From Nocardioides guangzhouensis (GTDB taxonomy: Bacteria; Actinomycetota; Actinomycetes; Propionibacteriales; Nocardioidaceae): a stretch of 36,082 nucleotides of DNA. The first letter of the stretch is position 1. Each line of letters begins with the position of its first letter. Location of the stretch: assembly GCF_004519545.1 (NCBI RefSeq), contig NZ_SDKM01000043.1:1-36082 (forward strand), read 5' to 3'. The position numbers and the translations under genes were made by a program. Positions 26,228 through 33,315 of this stretch are shown one piece after another. A model generated the notes under the pieces. It saw only the letters and a program-made list of their open reading frames with translations. It did not search any database and had not been told where the DNA came from.

Positions 26228-26267
26228 GGTTTGCGCCGGATCGCGTGACCGGCCGGGCCGGGCGCCG

Positions 26268-26273
26268 TACTGT
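26268..26273 (+). promoter_or_regulatory. -10 element TACTGT for a leaderless ATG start
   Basis: TACTGT ends 7 nt before ATG 26281, without a Shine-Dalgarno sequence. Palindrome copy a lies about 40 bp upstream of it and could act as operator. Confidence 0.45.
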
Positions 26274-26280
26274 CGCCGCC

Positions 26281-26853
26281 ATGCCCGAGAACCTCGACCG
26301 CCTGGCCCTCGTGGTCGTCGACGCCCAGCAGGGGTTCGACGACCCGTGGTGGGGTCTCCGCAACAACGACGCCTGCGACGCCAACATCGCCGCGCTGGTG
26401 CGCGCCTGGGCGGGGCACGGCCGGCCGCTGGTCTACGTGCGGCACGACTCGACGGACCCCGGGTCGCCCCTGCACCCGAGGTCCCCCGGCAACCGGCTGA
26501 AGGACTACCTGGCGCCCGACCCGGACCTGTTGGTGACCAAGTCCGTGAACTCCGCGTTCCTCGGCACCCCGGACCTCGACGCCTGGCTGCGGGGGCGGGA
26601 CCTCGAGGGCATCGTGGTCTGCGGGATCACCACCAACCACTGCTGCGAGACCACGGCACGGATGGGCAGCAACCTCGGGCACCGGGTGCTGTTCGCCCTC
26701 GACGCCACCCACACCTTCGACCGGACCGGCCCCGACGGTGGCGTGGTGACCGCCGACGAGCTGATGCGGGTGACAGCAGCCAACCTGCACGGCGAGTTCG
26801 CCGAGGTGGTGGCGACCGCCGACCTGGTCGCGGACCCGCCCCGGCAGCCCTGA
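26281..26853 (+). CDS. Isochorismatase-family cysteine hydrolase
   Basis: A 190-residue alpha/beta hydrolase of the isochorismatase-like family, which includes nicotinamidases and other amidohydrolases. The Asp-Lys-Cys triad is visible: Asp14 in VVVDAQQGF, Lys87 in LVTKSVNSAF and Cys121 in GITTNHCCETTARMG. The C-terminal part (ATHTFDRTG ... ADELMRVTAANL) is normal for the YcaC/cysteine-hydrolase branch. The start is fixed by a leaderless promoter; the long open frame upstream runs through clpP in the opposite sense and is not real. No pathway context, so the substrate is unknown. Confidence 0.88.
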   Translation: MPENLDRLALVVVDAQQGFDDPWWGLRNNDACDANIAALVRAWAGHGRPLVYVRHDSTDPGSPLHPRSPGNRLKDYLAPDPDLLVTKSVNSAFLGTPDLDAWLRGRDLEGIVVCGITTNHCCETTARMGSNLGHRVLFALDATHTFDRTGPDGGVVTADELMRVTAANLHGEFAEVVATADLVADPPRQP

Positions 26854-26872
26854 CCCGCCGTCCCGGCGAAAC

Positions 26873-26888
26873 CCGGTGGTTCTCCCGG
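26873..26888. repeat. 16-bp palindrome copy b
   Basis: CCGGTGGTTCTCCCGG, 81 bp before the small gene at 26969. Compared with copy d (78 bp before the MFS gene), it differs at three positions in the centre and shares further bases after it (CGACG). Confidence 0.45.
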
Positions 26889-26968
26889 TCCGACGACCCG
26901 GGTATCAGGGCCAGCCTGAACTCACTCCGGCACAGCAGTACCGGGACGAGGACCGGGAGATGAGACCG

Positions 26969-27136
26969 ATGTCGTTCACCATCGAGGAAGAGCAGGGCAC
27001 CTGCACGGCGACGCTGCGGCAGCACGACGGCTACTACGCGGGCGACTTCAGCCAGGTCCCGATGGCGACTCCCCGACAGCTGGCCGCGATGACCCAGCTC
27101 CGGCCGGTCGGGTTCGACTCACCCCTTCCCCGCTGA
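26969..27136 (+). CDS. Small protein of unknown function (55 aa)
   Basis: The product begins SFTIEEEQGTCTATLRQHDG and continues YYAGDFSQVPMATPRQLAAM. No family recognised; there is no membrane segment. The ATG at 26969 has GGGAG 8-9 nt upstream; an in-frame ATG at 26960 is less well placed. G/C-rich third positions and the ribosome site support a real gene. It ends against the monooxygenase remnant on the opposite strand. Confidence 0.5.
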   Translation: MSFTIEEEQGTCTATLRQHDGYYAGDFSQVPMATPRQLAAMTQLRPVGFDSPLPR

Positions 27137-27717
27137 CCCCGCCACGCCGAGCGGCGACGGCCGCGGCCAGGAAACCGACGTCGTGGCGGACGAAGCCCAG
27201 GAGTGCCGAGCCACCGGTGTGCTGCCAGGGCAGGCCGCGGAAGTACCGGCCCGGGACCTCCGTGACGCCCCGGGTGTGCCGCCCCTGCCCGGCGCCGTCG
27301 AGGACCTCCGGCACGCACGGTGACGCCGGCACGCCGCAGGTCGGCGAGCGAGTCGCCGATGACCAGTTCTCCACGTCGCCGTACCCGTCGGGCGAGCCAC
27401 GAGTCGGCCGGCCGGGTGACCAGCCCGAGGCTGGTCAGCCACCAGAACAGGTCGCGGCCGGCGATCCGCTGCGGAAGCCGCGGCCCGGTGGTCCCGGTCG
27501 CCAGGGTGACCGCACGGGGCCGCTCGCCGGAGGCCAGCTCGGCGGCCATCGGCATGCCGGAGTTCCCGGCGCCCACGACCACCACCGGACCCTGCGGCAG
27601 GTCGGCGGGCCGGCGGTAGCGGCCGGAATGGAGCTGGACCCCGCCCGGGGAGAGTCCGTCGGCCAGCACCGGGCCCACGGGGCGGTGGAAGGCACCGGTG
27701 GTGACCGGCGAAATCAC
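27130..27717 (-). pseudogene. Remnant of a flavin-containing monooxygenase (NAD(P)/FAD oxidoreductase)
   Basis: The minus strand encodes recognisable parts of a CzcO/FMO-like enzyme. The first part (27717 to about 27312) has VQLHSGRYRRPADLPQGP, the NADPH-binding VVVVGAGNSGMPMAAELA, and GRDLFWWLTSLGLVTRP. The second part, in another frame from about 27305, has TRGVTEVPGRYFRGLPWQ and GGSALLGFVRHDVGFLAA, the usual C-terminus. The N-terminal FAD domain is missing, and so is the central segment that normally lies between LRRAGVTVRA and the C-terminal part. The gene therefore carries a 5' loss, an internal deletion and a frameshift, and cannot make an active enzyme. This fills the 760-bp stretch that otherwise lacks a gene. 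Confidence 0.8.
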
Positions 27718-27720
27718 CGG
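27705..27720. repeat. 16-bp palindrome copy c
   Basis: CCGGCGAAATCACCGG, one base different from copy a. It sits exactly at the broken 5' end of the monooxygenase remnant, and a related CCGGTGGTGACCGG overlaps it (27695-27708). Confidence 0.5.
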
Positions 27721-27801
27721 GGTGCGCGCTCGGCGGTCGGGGCCCCGCGGCTCGGGCAGCCCGCTCCCGCCGGCCCCGCCGACGGCCGGCGCCGGGCAGG
27801 C

Positions 27802-27817
27802 CCGGTGGTTTCACCGG
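27802..27817. repeat. 16-bp palindrome copy d
   Basis: CCGGTGGTTTCACCGG, a perfect inverted repeat (CCGGTG-N4-CACCGG), 78 bp before the MFS transporter ATG at 27895. It is a candidate operator. Confidence 0.5.
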
Positions 27818-27894
27818 CGCGACGGGGACCCCGCCGCGGCGAGGCTGAGGTGCACGGTCCAACACCGGACCGGCCTCGACCTCCAGGAGGGATC

Positions 27895-29427
27895 ATGTCC
27901 ACCCACACCCAGTCGCCGGGCTCGCCCGCCGGCCACCCCGCCGGCCACCCGGCCGGTCACCCGGTCGGTCACGCGGTCGGTCACGCGGCCGGCCCCGGTG
28001 CGGCACCGGAGGCGCGCCGGCCGTGGACCGTGCTCGGGCTGATGCTCGCCGCCCAGTTCATGGTGGTGCTCGACGTCTCCGTCGTGAACGTGGCGCTGCC
28101 CAGCATCGGCGCGTCGCTGCACCTGTCGTCCTCGGACTACCAGTGGGCGGTCAGCGCCTACGTCCTGCTCAGCGGCGGCCTGCTGCTGTTCGGCGGCCGG
28201 CTCAGCGACCTGCTCGACCGGCGCGCGCTCTTCGTCGCGGGCCTCGGGCTGTTCACCCTCGCGTCCCTCGCGTCCGGGCTCGCGGGGTCCGCCGAGGCGC
28301 TGATCGCGGCCCGCGCCGGCCAGGGAGCCGGCGCCGCCGCCCTGACCCCGGCTGCGCTGTCGATCGTGATGACCAGCTACGCCGGCCGGCAGCGCGCCAC
28401 GGCGCTGGCGGTGTGGGGCACCGTGGCCAGCATGGGCATCGCCGTCGGTGTCCTGCTCGGCGGGCTGCTCACCAGCCTGCTCGACTGGCGCGCGGTGTTC
28501 TTCGTCAACGTCCCGATCGGCGTGGCCGTCATCGCCGGCACCCTGCGGGCCGTCCCCCGAGGCGCCACCGCGGCCGACGTCCGTCGCCGACTCGACCTGC
28601 CGGGCGCGGCGACGCTGGTGGCCGGTCTCGTCACCCTGGTCTACGGCGTCGAGACCACCCGCACCCACGGCTGGGCCTCGGCCACCACGGTCACCGTCCT
28701 CGCCGTCGCCGGCGTCCTGCTGGGCAGCTTCGCCCTCCTCGAGCGCCGTACGCCGTCCCCGCTGGTGCCGCCGCGCGTGTGGCGGGTCCGCTCGCTGGTC
28801 TCCGCCTCGACGGTCATGGCCGGGGTCACCGGCGCCGTGGTCGGCGCGATCTTCTTCACCTCGCTGTTCCTGCAGCAGGTGCTGGGGTCCTCGCCGGTGG
28901 TCACCGGCCTGCAGTTCCTGCCGCTCGCGGCCTTCATCACCGTCTTCGCGGCGATCGCCTCCCACCTGCTTCCCCGACTCGGCGCACGCGTGCTGATCGC
29001 CGTCGGCCTGCTGGTCTCCGCAGCCGGAGCGGTGGTGCTCGCCCAGGTGGACGCCGAGGCGACGTACCTCGCCGACGTGCTGCCCGGGTTCGCCCTGCTC
29101 GGCGCCGGTGTCGGGCCGATGTTCGTGGCGATCTCGGTGGCCGCGATGAGCCAGGTGCCCGACGAGGAGTCCGGGCTGGCCTCCGGGCTGATGATGACCG
29201 GGCACGAGGTCGGTGCCGCGCTCGGCGTCGCCACCCTCACCGCCGTGGCCGGGGACATCACCACCCGCGCCGGCCTCGTGGCCGGGTACCCGGACGCGTT
29301 CTGGTGCATCGCCGCCGGCCTGGTGGCGCTGCTGGTGCCGGCCATGCTCCTCCCCCGCCACGACCCGGCCACCGCCGGCCACGGTCACGGCCACGGCCAC
29401 GGCCACGGCCACGGTCACGGCCACTGA
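27895..29427 (+). CDS. MFS drug/metal exporter (DHA2, 14 TM) with His-rich ends
   Basis: A 510-residue transporter with about 14 hydrophobic segments between residues 42 and 490. DHA2 marks are LDVSVVNVALPSIGASL (TM1), GGRLSDLLDRR (motif A) and the proline/glycine-rich TM5 ASMGIAVGVLLGGLL. Both ends are unusual. The N-terminus has five GHP/GHA repeats (SPAGHPAGHPAGHPVGHAVG region), and the C-terminus ends in eight Gly-His pairs (29379-29424). Such tails bind Ni, Zn or Cu. With CopZ- and CopA-like genes directly downstream, export of a metal or metal-chelate is possible; a multidrug role is the family default. The ATG has CAGGAGGG upstream. Confidence 0.9.
   Translation: MSTHTQSPGSPAGHPAGHPAGHPVGHAVGHAAGPGAAPEARRPWTVLGLMLAAQFMVVLDVSVVNVALPSIGASLHLSSSDYQWAVSAYVLLSGGLLLFGGRLSDLLDRRALFVAGLGLFTLASLASGLAGSAEALIAARAGQGAGAAALTPAALSIVMTSYAGRQRATALAVWGTVASMGIAVGVLLGGLLTSLLDWRAVFFVNVPIGVAVIAGTLRAVPRGATAADVRRRLDLPGAATLVAGLVTLVYGVETTRTHGWASATTVTVLAVAGVLLGSFALLERRTPSPLVPPRVWRVRSLVSASTVMAGVTGAVVGAIFFTSLFLQQVLGSSPVVTGLQFLPLAAFITVFAAIASHLLPRLGARVLIAVGLLVSAAGAVVLAQVDAEATYLADVLPGFALLGAGVGPMFVAISVAAMSQVPDEESGLASGLMMTGHEVGAALGVATLTAVAGDITTRAGLVAGYPDAFWCIAAGLVALLVPAMLLPRHDPATAGHGHGHGHGHGHGHGH
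29379..29424 (+). repeat. Gly-His codon tandem repeat
   Basis: A run of GGCCAC/GGTCAC hexamers, about eight copies, encodes the Gly-His tail of the MFS protein. A hexamer array like this is prone to slippage. Confidence 0.85.
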
Positions 29428-29473
29428 CCGAGCAACGACATCCCACGCCCACCCACCACCGAAGGAACACGCC

Positions 29474-29698
29474 ATGACCACGACCACCACCACCGAGACC
29501 ACCGCCGACTTCCGGGTCGCCGGCATGACCTGCGGCCACTGCGTGCGGGCGGTCACCACCGAGATCGGCGCGATCCCGGGCGTCGAGGCGGTCGCCGTCG
29601 ACCTCGCGGCTGGCCGGGTGCAGGTCACCAGCACCCACCCGCTCGACGAGGCCGACCTCGCCGCTGCCGTCCACGAGGCGGGCTACGACCTCGCCTGA
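29474..29698 (+). CDS. copZ: CopZ-like heavy-metal chaperone
   Basis: A 74-residue single HMA domain with the metal site GMTCGHC (Cys20, Cys23) and a normal C-terminus (DLAAAVHEAGYDLA). A Thr-rich stretch precedes the domain. It should carry Cu(I) in the cytoplasm to the P-type ATPase encoded 68 bp downstream. The ATG has GAAGGAAC upstream. The family also handles other soft metals, but the GMTCxxC site and the neighbouring CPC ATPase favour copper. Confidence 0.92.
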   Translation: MTTTTTTETTADFRVAGMTCGHCVRAVTTEIGAIPGVEAVAVDLAAGRVQVTSTHPLDEADLAAAVHEAGYDLA

Positions 29699-29722
29699 GC
29701 GACGCCGAACCCCCGTCCATCC

Positions 29723-29749
29723 CATCCGTTCCACCGCATCCGTTCCACC
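29723..29749. repeat. 14-bp direct repeat between copZ and copA
   Basis: CATCCGTTCCACC occurs twice (29723-29735 and 29737-29749) with a 1-bp spacer, a period of 14 bp, 18 bp before the copA start. It might be a regulator site or a replication slip. Confidence 0.5.
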
Positions 29750-29766
29750 CGAGCCGGGAGCCCGAG

Positions 29767-32700
29767 ATGACCACCACAGCAACGCGCACGAGCAGCACCG
29801 CCCTGACCGCGGAGGCGGTGTGCACCGTCGAGATCGGCGGCATGACCTGCGCGTCCTGCGTGGGCCGTGTCCAGAAGTCCCTCGACCGCCTGGACGGCGT
29901 CGCTGCGGCCACGGTCAACCTCGCCAGCGAGACCGCGACCGTGACCTACGCGCCCGGTCGTCTCGAGCTCCCGGACCTCGTGGCTGCGGTCGAGCGGGCC
30001 GGCTACACGGCCACCGTCACGACCCCGCCCCCGCCGCGGTCGGCCGCGGTCACGAGCACCGCCCCCGCGCCGTACGTCGCCCGCCCGGACGTCGAGGCCG
30101 GCCGGGCCGCCCAGGAGGCCCGGCAGGACGCCCACCTGCGCTCGCTCAAGCGGAAGTGGCAGGTCGCGTTGACGACCGGCCTGGGGCTGATGGCCGTGAT
30201 GTACGTCCCGATCCGCCTGGACACCATGGACTGGCTGATGCCGGCGATCTTCGTGGTCGCGACGGTCGTGCAGGTGTGGGCGGGCGGCGGCATCTACACC
30301 GCCGCCTGGGCCGCGGCCCGGCACCGGGCCGTCAACATGAACACGCTGGTCGCGCTCGGCACCGGCGTCGCCTACCTCTACAGCAGCTTCGTCACCCTGT
30401 GGCCCGCGCAGGCCGAGCGGTGGCGCCTCCCGCTGCACGTCTACTTCGAGACCAGCCTGATCATCGTCGCCCTGGTCCTGCTCGGTCGGTGGCTGGAGGG
30501 GCGGGCCAAGCGACGCACCGCCGACTCCGTCCGCGCACTCGTGGACCTCGCACCACCGACGGCCCGGGTGCTGCGCGATGGCACCGAGCACGACGTGCCC
30601 GTCGCCGAGGTGCGCGTCGACGACCTCGTCCGGGTCCGGCCCGGCGACACGGTGCCGGTCGACGGCATCGTCGTGGAGGGCTCCTCCGCGGTCGACGAGT
30701 CGATGCTCACCGGCGAGAGCGTGCCGGTCGACAAGCAGGGCGGCGAGCAGGTCATCGGCGCCACCGTCAACCGGACCGGCACCCTGGTCGTGCGGGTGAC
30801 CGCGGTCGGGGCCGACACCGCGCTCGCGCAGATCGTCCGGCTGGTCGAGCAGGCGCAGGGCAGCCGCGCCCCGATGCAGCGGATGGCGGACACCGCCGCC
30901 GCCTGGTTCGTCCCCGCCGTGCTGGTGGCTGCCGCGGCCACGTTCGCCGCCTGGGCGCTGTTCGGGCCGCAGCCCGACCAGCTCCTGCTGGCCATCGGCA
31001 CCACGGTCGCGGTGCTGATCATCGCCTGCCCGTGCGCGCTCGGGCTGGCCACGCCCACCGCGGTCATGGTCGGCACCGGCAAGGCCGCCGAGCACGGCAT
31101 CCTGATCAGTGACGGCGAGGCGCTGGAGCAGGCGCGCCGGGTCACGGCAGTCGTCCTCGACAAGACGGGGACCATCACCCGCGGCCGGCCCGAGCTCACC
31201 GACGTCCACACTGCCCCGGGCTGGGACGCCGACGACCTCCTGAGGCTCGTCGCCGCTGCCGAGGTGGGCAGCGAGCACCCGGTGGGCGAGGCGATGGTCG
31301 CTGCCGCCCGACAGCGCGGCCTGGACCTCCCTCCGGTGTCGGGGTTCGACGCCGTCCCCGGTCACGGCATCGACGCAGTCGTCGACGGCCGCCGGCTCGC
31401 GGTCGGCAACCGGGCGCACCTGCGCGCCCGCGACGTCGACACCACCCCGCTCGCAAGCGCTGCCGAGGCCGCGGCGACCGACGGCGGCACCCCGATGTAC
31501 GCCGCCGTCGACGGCTGCCTCGCCGGCCTGCTGGTCGTGACGGACGCCGCGAAGCCCGACTCCGCCGAGGCGGTCGCTCAGATGCGCGCACTGGGCCTCG
31601 AGGTCTGGATGGTCACCGGCGACAACGCCGCGACCGCGCGGGTCGTCGCCGCCCGGGTCGGCATCGACCACGTCCTGGCCGAGGTGCTGCCCGAGGACAA
31701 GGCGGCGCGGGTGCGGCACCTGCAGGAGCAGGGCCACGTGGTCGCCATGGTCGGCGACGGCATCAACGACGCCCCGGCACTGGCGCAGGCCGACGTCGGC
31801 GTCGCGATCGGCACCGGGGCCGACGTCGCCGTGGCCGCGTCCGACATCACCCTCGTCGGAGGCGACCTGCGCAGCATCGTGACCGCCGTCGCCCTGTCCC
31901 GCCGTACCGTCACGACGATCAAGCAGGGCCTGGTCTGGGCGTTCGGCTACAACGTGCTGCTCGTCCCGGTCGCCGCCGGCGCGTTCTACTGGTGGGACCA
32001 CCTGCTCCTGGACCCGGTCCTGGCCAGCGCCGCGATGGCGATGAGCTCGGTCAGCGTCATCACCAACGCACTCCGGCTGCGCCGGTTCACCCCGCCCGCG
32101 GACGCGGCAGACCTGCGACGCCGTACCGTCCGCGACCGGATCTCCGAGCCCGCCTACCTGGTGACCGTCGCCGCCGTCGCCCTGGCCCTCGGCGCCACCT
32201 TCACCTGGGCCAGCCGTACCGACCGGGCCGAGCGTGGCACGAACGGCCTGCTGGCGTACTCCGCGGGCATGGGGATGCCGATGCGTCCCGCGATGTCGGT
32301 GATGGAGGAGGCCGAGGTGGAGCCGGTGGGCGCCCACGACGCCGGCCTCGACGTGGACCTGGCCGCGGACGGGCCCGTCGTACCGGGGCGTCCGACGACC
32401 CTGACCGTGACCGTGCGGGACGCCGGGACCGGCGACCGGGTGACGGACCTGGTCCGCACCCACCAGGTGTGGACGCACCTGATCGTCACCCGCGAGGACC
32501 TGGGCACCTTCGCCCACCTCCACCCCGAGCCGACGGGCACCCCCGGCGTGCTGCGGGTGACCGCGACCTTCCCGACCGCCGGGCGGTTCCTCCTGCACAC
32601 CGAGCTCCGTCGGCAGGGCGAGATGGCCGATGTGCTCACCACCCACGAGCTGACCGTCGACGGCCCGCAGCCGGTGCGGTACGTCGTGCCCGACGTCGAC

Positions 32701-33126
32701 CGCGTGGCCGTGGTCGACGGGACCCGGATCGACCTGATCGGGGACGCCGTCGTCGGCGAGACCAGCGACTTCCGCCTCGCCTTCTCCGACGCCGGCAGCG
32801 GCGAGCCGGTCGACGACGTGCAGCCGTACCTCGGCGCCGCTGGACACGTGGTGCTGATGAAGGCGGGGGCGGACACGTTCGCCCACCGGCACGCGGAGAC
32901 CTTCGACGACCAGGGTCGCCCGGTCACCGCCCTCCCCGGCACGACGTTCGGCCCCGTCCTGGACCTGCACGCCCGCTTCGACACCCCGGGCACCTACCGC
33001 CTGTGGGCGCAGTTCCGGCTCGGTGACGGCCGTGTGGTCACCGCTCCGTTCGCGGTCACCGCGCGCCACGACGTGGACGCCGGCCGGCACCCGACCGTCA
33101 CCGTCACCTCGGGGTCCCACGGATGA
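29767..33126 (+). CDS. copA: Copper-exporting P1B-type ATPase with a C-terminal extracytoplasmic domain
   Basis: A 1119-residue pump; ordinary CopA proteins have about 730-850. The order is: HMA domain (CxxC at Cys28/Cys31), membrane helices from about 130, actuator TGESVPV, CPC metal site at 421-423, phosphorylated Asp465 in DKTGTITRG, His504 in the SEHP motif, GDGINDAP from 663, and final helices to about 770. After these an extra hydrophobic helix (about 797-815) is followed by some 300 residues: a Met-rich GMGMPMRP tract (about 833) and two beta-rich repeats, each with a His cluster, TFAHLHPEP (His917, His919) and TFAHRHAET (His1040, His1042). An added helix would place this tail outside the membrane, where it could receive copper. 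It resembles stand-alone YtkA/FixH-like copper proteins. Confidence 0.92.
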   Translation: MTTTATRTSSTALTAEAVCTVEIGGMTCASCVGRVQKSLDRLDGVAAATVNLASETATVTYAPGRLELPDLVAAVERAGYTATVTTPPPPRSAAVTSTAPAPYVARPDVEAGRAAQEARQDAHLRSLKRKWQVALTTGLGLMAVMYVPIRLDTMDWLMPAIFVVATVVQVWAGGGIYTAAWAAARHRAVNMNTLVALGTGVAYLYSSFVTLWPAQAERWRLPLHVYFETSLIIVALVLLGRWLEGRAKRRTADSVRALVDLAPPTARVLRDGTEHDVPVAEVRVDDLVRVRPGDTVPVDGIVVEGSSAVDESMLTGESVPVDKQGGEQVIGATVNRTGTLVVRVTAVGADTALAQIVRLVEQAQGSRAPMQRMADTAAAWFVPAVLVAAAATFAAWALFGPQPDQLLLAIGTTVAVLIIACPCALGLATPTAVMVGTGKAAEHGILISDGEALEQARRVTAVVLDKTGTITRGRPELTDVHTAPGWDADDLLRLVAAAEVGSEHPVGEAMVAAARQRGLDLPPVSGFDAVPGHGIDAVVDGRRLAVGNRAHLRARDVDTTPLASAAEAAATDGGTPMYAAVDGCLAGLLVVTDAAKPDSAEAVAQMRALGLEVWMVTGDNAATARVVAARVGIDHVLAEVLPEDKAARVRHLQEQGHVVAMVGDGINDAPALAQADVGVAIGTGADVAVAASDITLVGGDLRSIVTAVALSRRTVTTIKQGLVWAFGYNVLLVPVAAGAFYWWDHLLLDPVLASAAMAMSSVSVITNALRLRRFTPPADAADLRRRTVRDRISEPAYLVTVAAVALALGATFTWASRTDRAERGTNGLLAYSAGMGMPMRPAMSVMEEAEVEPVGAHDAGLDVDLAADGPVVPGRPTTLTVTVRDAGTGDRVTDLVRTHQVWTHLIVTREDLGTFAHLHPEPTGTPGVLRVTATFPTAGRFLLHTELRRQGEMADVLTTHELTVDGPQPVRYVVPDVDRVAVVDGTRIDLIGDAVVGETSDFRLAFSDAGSGEPVDDVQPYLGAAGHVVLMKAGADTFAHRHAETFDDQGRPVTALPGTTFGPVLDLHARFDTPGTYRLWAQFRLGDGRVVTAPFAVTARHDVDAGRHPTVTVTSGSHG

Positions 33127-33182
33127 ACGCGCCCGCCCGCCCGGACCGCCACGACGAGCCGGTGACGGCGAGCCGGGCAAGC

Positions 33183-33248
33183 CGGGCTACGCACAACGGG
33201 CCACGTACATCGGGCCACTCACGACGGGCCACTCACAACGGGCCATGG
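33183..33248. repeat. 14-bp tandem repeat, about 4.7 copies
   Basis: Units CGGGCTACGCACAA, CGGGCCACGTACAT, CGGGCCACTCACGA, CGGGCCACTCACAA and a partial CGGGCCATGG follow head to tail in the 189-bp gap between copA and the AGE-like gene. The period is not a multiple of three, which argues against coding use. Repeated binding sites or a slippage array are possible. Confidence 0.75.
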
Positions 33249-33315
33249 TGGAGCCGAGCACGGTCGTGGTGTGGTGGTGGACGTCGACCCTTCGCTCACA
33301 GATCCGGGTAGAGCC

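Noticed and set aside
27895..29427. The Gly-His tail as a read artefact
   Set aside because: The frame stays open to a normal stop, a second His-rich tract exists at the other end of the same protein, and the neighbours handle metals, so the tail is probably real.
29683..33180. 1165-codon minus-strand open frame opposite copA
   Set aside because: Composition is repetitive Gly/Arg/His/Asp without any fold signature; the plus strand has the full P1B motif set.
33123..33311. Possible 62-aa gene starting in an ATGA overlap with copA
   Set aside because: It consists largely of the translated 14-bp tandem repeat and is Arg/His/Ser-rich; the overlap looks coincidental.
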